DNA of 64,000 nt from Aphrocallistes beatrix (lineage: Eukaryota; Porifera; Hexactinellida; Sceptrulophora; Aphrocallistidae). A program made the position numbers and the translations under genes. Under the pieces are notes generated by a model, which saw only the letters and a program-made list of their open reading frames with translations, did not search any database and was not told where the DNA came from. Positions 1-8,444 of the stretch are shown here, one piece after another (the stretch's first letter is position 1; each line of letters opens with the position of its first letter). The stretch covers positions 930,001-994,000 of the forward strand of contig OY725498.1 in NCBI GenBank assembly GCA_963281255.1, read 5' to 3'.

Positions 1-60
1 ATTATTTAATACTTAATACATACAAAATATCAAAAGAATAGTTAAGCACAATATTGAGAC

Positions 61-285
61 TTGAGGGACAGACTTGACTTAGCTTGAGAGACAGACTTGA
101 CTTAGCTTGAGGGACAGACTTTACTTGACTTGACTTGACATGACATGACATGACATGACATGACATGACATGACATGACATGACATGACTTGACTTGACT
201 TGACTTGACTTGACTTGACTTGACTTGACTTGACTTGACTTGACTTGACTTGACTTGACTTCAAGTCAAGTGAAGTTGATTTCTA
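61..285. repeat. Pentanucleotide satellite (TGACA)n/(TGACT)n
   Basis: About ten TGACA units (136-185) are followed by about fifteen TGACT units (186-260). The array ends in an inverted stretch (TCAAGTCAAG) that can fold back on the TGACT units. Just upstream (61-120) is an imperfect repeat of about 24 bp built from the same words. The sharp change of unit from TGACA to TGACT indicates expansion of two variants of one motif. Confidence 0.95.
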
Positions 286-495
286 CAGTCTGTGAAGTTG
301 ACTAAATAAACAAAGAATATATTATACGTAAATACAGTATATAAATCAAAAGTACATATAAGTTAACTTGCTCTGACTTCAATTCTATTGAAGGTCACAT
401 ATTCTGATAGCTTCCCTTCCCAAAATGAGCTAACCGGAATGAGTTAGCAAAATCCATAGTCCATCGTTAGCTAATAATATAATAATATCACTTGA

Positions 496-553
496 ATGAT
501 GCTCAAAATATGCTCAAAATATGCTCAAATTATGCTCAAATTATGCCCAAATT
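496..553. repeat. Short minisatellite, unit about 11 bp (ATGCTCAAAAT)
   Basis: Five near-identical copies of ATGCTCAAAAT/ATGCTCAAATT lie head to tail. They create a 71-codon open frame over 496-711 that starts inside the repeat and shows no protein-like composition, so I treat the stretch as repeat rather than gene. Confidence 0.85.
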
Positions 554-1030
554 TCCTGATAAAGATTGGGTTCATTGCAGCTAATCAATTATTTAACTTT
601 TCTGTCATTGATATTTTTTATGTTTTATCTTTTTTTAGGTTTCTTCTTGTTTTTTCAATCAAAACCCGTTTAAACGTGTTCAAACGCGGCATTGTGTCCT
701 TGTTTAGCTGAAATAGGCTGCTATTATTATTATTATTGCATTAGCATAAGCGCCCGACGGGGCGCATGGATTTGTTCGAACTTTGAAGTTGCCAATTGTT
801 CGAATTTCCGATGTTGTCAGTTGTTCGACTCAGTTTTAGACATGCTAGTGTAGAATGTAGAATGTAATAGTGTAGAATGTACGCTACTAAAATGAGTGTT
901 GGTAACCGACAGGACAGCCCATAATATCCATAAATAACGATTCCTTGTACGATGGCATTATTTGAAGGATATTATTGCAACATATTTCAACTGTGATACA
1001 ATGACTTCTGTCTTAGATAGATCGACACAG

Positions 1031-1715
1031 TCACAACGGTCCTTATGAGGTATCAGGCGGGGTTCCACGCAACCCAGTGGGCCGTACGGGGATGACAGGG
1101 CGAGGACTCCTGGGGAGATGGGGGCCAAACCACGCAGCTGATCCGATTGTGACCAGGTGGAAGCGATCTCCTACGGGCGAGAAGATGGTGCGAGAGGAGA
1201 AGGGGGTTTTGGAGTTCGTGGGAATCAAGAGGAAGGACAGCGGTGAGTGGGCCATTCCTGGCGGCATGGTAGAGGCAGGCGACACTGTGTCTGCCACTCT
1301 TAAGAAAGAGTTCGGAGAGGAAGCCATGAACTCTCTCGAAGCTTCTGAGGAAGAGAAGAAGAAGATAGAACAGCAAATAAGTGAGTTAGAATAGTTCGAT
1401 TATAAATAAAAACGTTTTAATGTATTCTTGTCTACTTTGTTCACATTTCTTATAGACACTCTCTTCAAGGATAAAGGTGAGCACATCTACGCTGGGTACG
1501 TGGACGATCCTAGGAACACAGACAACGCGTGGATGGAGACAGTAGCGGTGAACTTCCATGATGATACCGGTGACGCGTTCAGCCGTGTTAAGTTGCAAGC
1601 TGGTGACGACGCAGGTGCGGTCACCTGGATAGAGATTAACCAGCAGATGCAGCTGTATGCTAGCCACGCCGAGTTCATACGGACAGTGGCAGGGAAGAGG
1701 GGCGCATCCTTCTAA
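1031..1715 (+). CDS. NUDT9: NUDT9-type ADP-ribose pyrophosphatase, 3' part (two exons)
   Basis: Exons are 1031-1380 (donor GTGAGT) and 1456-1715 (acceptor TATAG). The protein follows human NUDT9 through its catalytic domain: the GRTG...[17 protein letters not shown] block, the Nudix helix, the [15 protein letters not shown] block and the YASH.EF tail. NUDT9 hydrolyses ADP-ribose to AMP and ribose-5-phosphate. The Nudix box reads G-x5-D-x7-K-E-F-G-E-E, where human NUDT9 has G-x5-E-x7-R-E-F-G-E-E. The EFGEE metal-binding core is kept, which argues for an active enzyme rather than the altered NUDT9-H domain of vertebrate TRPM2. The protein ends shortly after the domain (KRGASF). The N-terminal region of about 120 residues is missing from the window. 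A fusion to an upstream channel (TRPM2) cannot be excluded because the 5' exons are not visible. Confidence 0.88.
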
Positions 1716-1936
1716 CCAGTTCTCCTTCATTGGTGTGAGAATTTGTGCGATTAGGATTTGACTTAGTTTAGTTATTAAATGTAGTGCAATTATGTGTACA
1801 CTTTAGTTCGAATGTTTAGTCAAATTTATTGATTTATTTTCAATTTATTATATTCTTGAGTTGCAATCGAATCCATGGTTCAACTGTTCAGTGCATTGCA
1901 TTGAGTATATACTCTTGATTGGAATTAGAATCAGCT

Positions 1937-4772
1937 ATGAACACTCAGACGTACGCGATGGAGCTAGGTGTCGAGACGGGGGAAGTGGAGGACGTGTGCC
2001 TCTGCCTGATACACACCATCCTGTTCCACCGCACTCAGGGCAAGTTCTCCTTCCTCCAGCCGGAGGGCACATTCTCCATCGGGACGGTGGGGTACAAGGA
2101 CACAGAGTGCCAGTCCCTCGACTACGTGTTCGTGCAGAATGACAGCTCCGAGATGGATCGGCACGTGAGGAGGGAGGTAGCTAATCTGATGCAGGAGATG
2201 CACAAGACCAAGGGACTGAGGTGCGTGGTGGTGAGTCTAGAGTTCTACCAGAAGAAGAGAGCCATGTGGCTATTTCCGTCCGAGCAGGTATGTTCTACTA
2301 AGTATTTCCTCCTTCCTTGTGAATATAACCTTGATTGTATTTGTTGATGTCTGAAATTTGTCGACGCACTCCTACTCTGTCTACTATCCAACCTTTATTC
2401 AAATTGTATTTAGCTCTTAATGCGACAATACGTATTACTTATATAACATAGCAATAACAGACACTTTAAACAAGCAATGCTTCATAACGCAGGACTAACT
2501 GTCACTAGCTATAGCCTTATACGGTGCACCACATGCGATATGGCGACACGTGTCCTTAATAGTATTTGAAGAATTCAGGCTCACAGCTGGAGGTAGAGTG
2601 TCGCTGCAGCAACACGTTGCTGGACCTACTCCTGACCAGCCCCGCTCTCTCCTCCTCCACTGGAGCCGGGGACTGGGTCGCGCTGTTGAACTGCTGGAGA
2701 TGTCCTTCCAGGAAGCTCTGGAACGTTAGGTCCCCGTTCGAGTCCAGTTTGTACTTTCTGAAGAAGCAAGCTAGGTTAGTGGTGGATTCCTTTAGGTAAT
2801 CCGCTAGGTCCGCTTGAGTGATGACTCCCTTGCTTCGTCGGTCAATTTGTGAGAAACGATTCAGTTCCTTCTTCGCAGTGGCTAGTGTGAGGTTGTCGTG
2901 CACCTTCTTGAGGGACATGAACTCCACTGCGCCACTTTGTGGTGGCAGTCCCAGTTCGCCCGCGTGTTTCATCAGGTCCAAATCTTCTCTGGAATGTTCG
3001 GAGGTGTTGATAGAGAGAGCGTTGGCGAGTTGCTCCTTGACCCTCGTTGAGAATTCCCTCTCATTCTCCTGATCTGGATACATAACCTCCAGGTACTCGA
3101 TGCTGAGGGAGTGCTTGAATGTGCAGAGGAAGGAGAGGACGTTACAGAGCGTGGGGGATTGCTGTAATGGGTCCTTGCACGCACTGTGTGAGAACGACAC
3201 CAGCACAGGTTGGACTGGTTTCAGCACTTGGAACAGGTCGATTGGGAAGTAGGTTAAGCTCAGACCGTTTGTGTGCACTTCTTCCGGGAAAATCATGATT
3301 GGGAGCCATCCAGCCGTTGCAGCACGAGTCGCAACCTCATCCAACACATCTGAGTCACAGACGTCTCCGCTGTGGGATAGAGACATGACCGCTCTCAAGA
3401 TGACACCAAGGATTGGCCGCTCTTTCCTCTTCTGCGGGATGACTGGACTCACCCTGATGAGGAGGGGGACCAGCTCGTCTAGGAAACTGGTCTTCGGTGC
3501 GGCTATGTAGACTGGGGCTTCATAAGCTGGGGCGGGATTGGCCCCCTTCACTTTGAGGCGATAAAATCCGCAGATGAACATGGTTACCCAGGTCAGGAAA
3601 CTGATTCCGTTCACTGCGATCACTCTGCGCCAGCCGCCGATCGGATTTCCACTATTTCCCCTTCGTCCGCTGAGACCTATCCTCGCGAATACATAGCAAC
3701 CGATCACGCCTAATGCTATGCACAGCAGTCTTATCGGCAATAACAGATACGCGCCTATTGCCAACTCCATGTATCTGAGGAACGAGGTTTTTCTTCTGTA
3801 TCGGTGAATGAACGGATTTGGATTTTCCCCAATCATCTTTTCCAGGATTCAGATTCTGTAGATTTACTGAAGAATCAAAGAAGTAGCACTACTAGCATTC
3901 AGACTGTTATATACTAACGGGGAATGTGCAGTATTTGCGTGTAAGTTGCGAGTAATTAGACTTACCACTTCGGAATTGTGTCTCGGTTCTTTTTTTAGTT
4001 ACAGAGCTAGACTGCTTTGATGCTTGCCTCTATTCATCTAAGTCTGCTTCCTACAAATTTGCTCTCATTCTGCATTTCCCTCAGTAAATCCACAAAATAA
4101 CCAATCATTTTGTGATCCTATTTCCCCGTATACGTAGGCTTGACGCTATCAATGTTATCGTGTTTCTTTGGTTTGAAAATATTCAAATAGGTAACGGATT
4201 ATTCACTGTATGGACTATGGTACATCAATACCATTTTATAATTTTTACTATTAACGAAGACTGCCGGCTATTTTTAAGACGAATATTTTCAAATTTAAGG
4301 CGAAATTAAGCATATTTTATTAGAACTTCGCCTTTTTATCCCAAAAGTGGTCTCAATTATATTTGTAACAATCGTGACACTTCTGCGTTCTTCTCTGTTC
4401 TTGATTTTAATTGTATTATCTATTATGTCGGTAGCATTTAGATAGATGGATATATTCCCATAGATTTCCTGGGAGTTGTGGACGATTACACTTCGTATAC
4501 AGTCTTTCCCCTCCGAAGCAGATCGGAGAATTCACAAAGAATCTCTTTGCGAGACTCTCAAAGAGCGAGTTATCGAAGTTGGTCAGATAATCAGTAGGTT
4601 TCAGTACCTCCCTAAAAACCCCCGTCGCGAAGACCTCTCCTTCGCATACGACACCAGCTACTCCACCGTGCAGCCCTTCCTCCACAAGATAGCCTACTCC
4701 ATTGAAGGGCAGCAAGACCCCACGGTGGGCACAGCTATGATGAACTTACTCACTAACCTCGCGACCAGTTAA
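1937..4772 (+). CDS. ATG101: ATG101, autophagy initiation factor (two exons, large intron hosting another gene)
   Basis: Exon 1 is 1937-2287 (117 codons, donor GTATGT). Exon 2 is 4464-4772 (acceptor CCCATAG, phase 0). The spliced product is 219 aa, against 218 in human. ATG101 is a HORMA-domain partner of ATG13 in the ULK1 kinase complex that starts autophagosome formation. Matches to the human protein include HTILFHR near residue 25, EGTFSIGTVG at 43-52, SLEFYQKK at 100-107 and the junction ISWELWT. The WF finger used for recruiting downstream autophagy factors is present as W111-L-F113. ATG 1937 is chosen because it sits where homologues start; a TTG six codons upstream is not needed. The 2.2-kb intron contains an oppositely oriented acyltransferase-like gene. 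Confidence 0.93.
2556..3836 (-). CDS. LPCAT-like acyltransferase fold protein with EF-hand region, catalytic His missing
   Basis: This is a single uninterrupted frame of 426 aa, wholly inside the ATG101 intron and on the opposite strand. The order follows LPCAT1/2/4: an N-terminal membrane segment (about 28-50), a second hydrophobic segment (about 75-92), a PlsC-type domain (about 95-260) and degenerate EF-hands (about 325-385, DSNGD loop). LPCATs re-acylate lysophospholipids at the ER or lipid droplets. Motif I, normally HxxxxD, reads K115-TSFL-D120, so the catalytic base is replaced by lysine. Motif III, normally EGT-like, reads FPEEVHTNG (183-191). Motif IV (VQPVLVSF) is intact. The fold seems preserved while acyl transfer is probably lost, suggesting a pseudoenzyme with a binding or regulatory role. 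The intronless state is compatible with a retrocopy, but many genes here lack introns. Confidence 0.8.
   Translation of the reverse strand: MIGENPNPFIHRYRRKTSFLRYMELAIGAYLLLPIRLLCIALGVIGCYVFARIGLSGRRGNSGNPIGGWRRVIAVNGISFLTWVTMFICGFYRLKVKGANPAPAYEAPVYIAAPKTSFLDELVPLLIRVSPVIPQKRKERPILGVILRAVMSLSHSGDVCDSDVLDEVATRAATAGWLPIMIFPEEVHTNGLSLTYFPIDLFQVLKPVQPVLVSFSHSACKDPLQQSPTLCNVLSFLCTFKHSLSIEYLEVMYPDQENEREFSTRVKEQLANALSINTSEHSREDLDLMKHAGELGLPPQSGAVEFMSLKKVHDNLTLATAKKELNRFSQIDRRSKGVITQADLADYLKESTTNLACFFRKYKLDSNGDLTFQSFLEGHLQQFNSATQSPAPVEEERAGLVRSRSSNVLLQRHSTSSCEPEFFKYY
3837..4463. other. Rest of the ATG101 intron, probable promoter of the nested gene
   Basis: This is AT-rich DNA between the start of the nested minus-strand gene and ATG101 exon 2. 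No exon or repeat family is recognised. The 5' regulatory region of the LPCAT-like gene must lie here or reach into this stretch. Confidence 0.5.
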
Positions 4773-5121
4773 CCTTTGCACGTAGGTTCGTTTTTACCCC
4801 ATTCAGAGCTGCTCTGAATTTCTGACCAAGCATGTGTTTTACACTTTGATACTCATACAGTATGTATATATGCAAATACTAACATTGCAATTGATTGCTA
4901 AACTGATTAACTTCATACTTAGTATTGTTAACATTGGCTTCTGCTATCTCCACTGCAAGCAAGGCATTCTTGACATCCCACTTAACAGACGCTATTTTGC
5001 TAATAGACAAAGTATAGTCTGCGTTCAAATGGCGTAACAACGCAGATGCACGGCTCGCTCCCTTCTAGTGGTATTTTTATCTTCACAATCTTTTCTATTA
5101 TTAGACGATTCGATAGCGATT
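4773..5121. other. Intergenic ATG101-NDUFV2
   Basis: There are 349 bp between two plus-strand genes. I see no further gene. Open frames here begin at GTG and have no protein-like features. Confidence 0.5.
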
Positions 5122-5892
5122 ATGAGCTACAGACTGTCCCATCTAGCTCACAGTTTGGGGTTAGTTCGTAGGTTTTCTAGCCGTTACGTAAGCTTACCGA
5201 ACCGATGCACGCGTTCAATAAGCACCGCGAGGGTGTTAAGCAGTCACGGGGGGCTGGCGGTGCATAGGGACTCTCCAGATAACAATCCCGATACACCTTT
5301 CGAGTTCAAGCCAGAGACCCTGAAGCGAATCGAGACCATCCTCAAGAACTATCCCGACGGACATAAAGCCGCCGGAATCATCCCGGTTTTGGACCTCGCA
5401 CAGAGACAGCACGGTTGGCTGCCTCTGTCGGCAATGCACAAGACAGCAGACTTGCTGGATGTCGCGAAAATGCGTGTCTACGAAGTTGCGACTTTCTACA
5501 CAATGTTCAACCGCAAGCCTGTCGGTAAGTACAATATCCAGGTGTGCACTACCACTCCCTGTATGCTGTGTAACAGCGACGGAATAGTAGAGTGTATTAA
5601 GAAAAAACTCGACATCGGGATGGGCGAGACTACCAAGGACAAGCTGTTCACACTTTCTGAGGTGGAGTGTTTAGGTGCGTGTGTTAATGCACCGATGGTA
5701 ATGATAGGTGACAACTATTATGAAGACCTGACTGTTGAGGACATGGAGGAGATCATTGACACTCTGACCAAAGGGGGCGTGCCCAAACCTGGACCCAGGA
5801 ATGGCCGGTTTGCTGCAGAGCCAATTGGTGGACTCACCTCGCTGACAGAGTCGCCCAAGGGGCCCGGGTTTAAACTTAGAAGCGACCTGTGA
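5122..5892 (+). CDS. NDUFV2: NADH dehydrogenase (complex I) 24-kDa subunit NDUFV2
   Basis: An intronless frame of 256 aa (human 249). It is a subunit of the NADH-oxidising arm of mitochondrial complex I and carries the N1a [2Fe-2S] cluster. Cluster ligands are visible as C142-x4-C147 (CTTTPC) and C183-x3-C187 (CLGAC). The thioredoxin-like fold region carries the [19 protein letters not shown] block (about 83-101). The first 45 or so residues are rich in Arg and Ser with almost no acids, as in a mitochondrial presequence. ATG 5122 is chosen; the frame stays open 18 codons upstream only through a GTG. Human NDUFV2 has several introns, so this copy has lost them or is processed. Its intact cluster ligands argue for a working gene. 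Confidence 0.96.
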   Translation: MSYRLSHLAHSLGLVRRFSSRYVSLPNRCTRSISTARVLSSHGGLAVHRDSPDNNPDTPFEFKPETLKRIETILKNYPDGHKAAGIIPVLDLAQRQHGWLPLSAMHKTADLLDVAKMRVYEVATFYTMFNRKPVGKYNIQVCTTTPCMLCNSDGIVECIKKKLDIGMGETTKDKLFTLSEVECLGACVNAPMVMIGDNYYEDLTVEDMEEIIDTLTKGGVPKPGPRNGRFAAEPIGGLTSLTESPKGPGFKLRSDL

Positions 5893-6072
5893 TCGTAATT
5901 AACTGTGTCGAAATGAGAGTATTATACTTGCAATAATATCCATACTTAATTAAGCTTAATAACCACGCACTAGTATTAGCAGTTAATCGAGATAATCGCG
6001 TCTCGACTGTACTTAAAACCATAATTTAACACTGTTTACCAATAAGATTGAACAATTAGGCACTTAGCTCTG

Positions 6073-7680
6073 ATGGACGAATCGAAACGCTGGGTATACC
6101 TCATCTGTCTCACTGCTTCCTGCTCTCTCTTTCTGTCCTTCCTCCTGGAGGCCGCGGTTGTCGGTATCTTCTTCGTGCTGCCTTATTTTTCAGATTGTGG
6201 TACGGGGGTTTTCTCTCCTTTAGAATCAAGCACTTGCTTGACGAGCTCAGCTCGGTCTTCTAATTTCACGCTTCCCCCGAGTTGCAGGGGGAATTCCTCA
6301 TTTTCAATCTCGTATTGCTCTCAGACTGGCTGTGAGTTAAATGTGAAGTCGCGTAGCTGTAGCGCTCCACGTTGCTGCTGCCGCTCTATTCCACAGACTC
6401 TGTCTTTAGTGTGTATGGATAAGAGATTCGATGTATCGATTAACACGAGTTGTGTCTACACTACTTGCGAGCGATCCCTTCACTCTGTTCTGGTTCAGTT
6501 ATATCCTGCCTCTAATACTATTATGCCTCTTCCACCTCTTCATGTACGAATTGGTAGAAATACGCTTCGTACCAATGGGTCTATGGTCCTATTCACTAAT
6601 CTCGCCGAGGGGGAATACGCAGTGTCTATAGGCGATGGAGGTCCAATCAATTTATCGACTGAATATTTCCATGCGAGCCGACTCATCGTAGACTTCAACA
6701 GTCCCCCTGAGCTCGTATACGTTGTTTATGTAAAGCAGTTGATGTCTAGTCCTATGGTCGGCACCTGTATGGTCTCCCAAAATACAACCGTATTCTCAAA
6801 TCCCATCGAACTACTCGACCGCCTCACACTCCCTAATAACTTCTTATACAACGATACATTGTTCATCCCCGAGTTTTTAGCTTTCACAAGCTCAATACAA
6901 ACTCCCATTAACTTCTCCATTACCTGTGGCACTCAATACCATATGTTCCAATACAGCAACACGACATGGATAGACCATGGGGTTATGACCAGTTTTAACA
7001 TTGCATCTCAAGAGAATGGAGCCCTGTGGGCATTGTCGTCCGATGAAGATGGAACAAACCTAACATCTCTAACATTCTGCATAGATAGCGTAGGCTCTGC
7101 TCTCTCTGTGGACAGAGGAGCAGTAGCCTTGGTCTGCGAGGCAGGGTCACTTTTCGCATCTAGAGTGACATTATCTAACAACGTGGTCTCCTCTATTCCA
7201 CTTCTAAACCGTACTAATCTTGAAATTCGTTACGTCACATCACCATTTTCACAAGTTTCTTCTGCTCGCTCTCCTCCTGCCATTATCATTGATGGGAGCT
7301 TGGGCATGCCTCTGAATAACTGTGAGAGTCCATACATACCTGTGAACAGTTCTATTTTAACAGCTGTTCTATCCGAGACTAACTTGCTCGATTCAGCACA
7401 ATCCTGCTACTACCTTATTAACACGACTCAGATTACTTCCATGACTACTTTGATATTTTCGATACTTGTGATGAATCCAACAGACAACAGCACTGTTTCT
7501 TTCTCCACTCTCGAGACGAACGCAGCACGCGCCTGTGTTCGCTACCCCTGTACCAGCCAAGATGCGTGTTTAGTGAGTGTAGACGTTAAGGGCGGAATGA
7601 ACTTGCGTAATTCTACTCACACCTGTAGTTCGTTAGGACGAACTAGTTTGAGCGAATGCAACCTTCAATTGAAGAAATGA
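6073..7680 (+). CDS. Orphan N-glycosylated membrane protein, type II-like
   Basis: A 535-aa intronless frame from ATG 6073. Residues about 8-40 form a long hydrophobic stretch (YLICLTASCSLFLSFLLEAAVVGIFF in part) that would anchor the protein or act as an uncleaved signal. The rest looks extracellular: about sixteen N-x-S/T sequons and many cysteines, including a CCC cluster near residue 100 and paired-C patterns around 85-130 and 500-530. There is no second membrane segment and it ends in KK. I do not recognise a family. The strong sequon density and Cys pattern favour a real surface or secreted protein rather than a chance frame. Confidence 0.75.
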   Translation: MDESKRWVYLICLTASCSLFLSFLLEAAVVGIFFVLPYFSDCGTGVFSPLESSTCLTSSARSSNFTLPPSCRGNSSFSISYCSQTGCELNVKSRSCSAPRCCCRSIPQTLSLVCMDKRFDVSINTSCVYTTCERSLHSVLVQLYPASNTIMPLPPLHVRIGRNTLRTNGSMVLFTNLAEGEYAVSIGDGGPINLSTEYFHASRLIVDFNSPPELVYVVYVKQLMSSPMVGTCMVSQNTTVFSNPIELLDRLTLPNNFLYNDTLFIPEFLAFTSSIQTPINFSITCGTQYHMFQYSNTTWIDHGVMTSFNIASQENGALWALSSDEDGTNLTSLTFCIDSVGSALSVDRGAVALVCEAGSLFASRVTLSNNVVSSIPLLNRTNLEIRYVTSPFSQVSSARSPPAIIIDGSLGMPLNNCESPYIPVNSSILTAVLSETNLLDSAQSCYYLINTTQITSMTTLIFSILVMNPTDNSTVSFSTLETNAARACVRYPCTSQDACLVSVDVKGGMNLRNSTHTCSSLGRTSLSECNLQLKK

Positions 7681-8444
7681 TATCTATCCCGTAACTTCGA
7701 TTCATTGTTCCTTGTTAGGACATTTATTTCCCTGTTTTCCCTCCTCTCAAGCTATTGTACATGCTTTTGAATTCGGTCTAGTGTGTATTGTATATTTGCT
7801 ATGATGTACAAGTTTTTAATAAATTATATTACTATTCGATTAATTTCTACATTATAGTATTCGAAAATATGTCAGTTTGAAACCACAATTGAGAAGAGTA
7901 TTAGTAGTCTGTTATAAAGCTGCAAAGTGTAAGAGAAAACTTATTATGACGAAACCCTGTCAAATCGCCCGAATTTGGATGTACTGTATCACCTTAGATG
8001 AAGTTGGAAAATGTGAGCGATTGTTGTTCATATTTTCAGATGACCAAGCCATCTGGAATTTCTCCCATTCAGCGTGACCAAGTTTGGTAAAAAAGCACAC
8101 AGCTGACTGAATTGATTGTAAGAACAGGTAAGAAGAGAGATAAACGAAATCAGATTAATTATAGCTGTGTTCTAGTGCAGGATATTTTCCAAATGCTTTC
8201 ACTTGCAACAATTGATCTTATTAAGAGGTCAGCTTTTCATGGAATTTACGGATCCATTTCAAAGAAACTGGTTTCTTCTGTAGTAAGTATTCTCTTGCTT
8301 GCATTGAATTAATATCGAGTTATCAAAATGGAGCTTTCTCTGACTTTGGTTAGCATTTCATTGCTTTATATAATAAAGCGCATTGCTAATAAGTGATGGA
8401 TAGCTGTGAAGTTGTTTTTGATGTTTTGTTGTATAACCAGTTCA
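7681..8444. other. Intergenic, orphan glycoprotein to RNF123
   Basis: AT-rich DNA with an AATAAA-type signal near 7819 that fits the 3' end of the upstream gene. Short open frames (7877-8077, 8112-8312) show no recognisable protein. An AG at 8439-8440 just before the RNF123 start could be the acceptor of a 5'UTR intron. Confidence 0.4.

Larger units (their letters stand above)
1..1030. other. Left edge: repeats and probable intron or upstream DNA of the NUDT9 gene
   Basis: Apart from the two tandem repeats and a short ATT run (721-737), no coding region is visible. The first recognisable exon starts after an AG acceptor at 1029-1030. The N-terminal third expected for NUDT9 was not found here, so it probably lies left of the window, or in a small exon I could not recognise. 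Confidence 0.6.

Noticed and set aside
136..260. CRISPR-like direct repeats
   Set aside because: Plain 5-bp satellite without spacers, and the genome is eukaryotic.
496..711. 71-codon open frame
   Set aside because: Starts in an 11-bp minisatellite and has low-complexity composition; no support as a gene.
4112..4309. 65-codon frame in the ATG101 intron
   Set aside because: AT-rich, no protein-like features, inside an intron on the host strand.
7877..8312. Two frames of 66 codons upstream of RNF123
   Set aside because: No recognisable protein or splice support; composition like flanking DNA.
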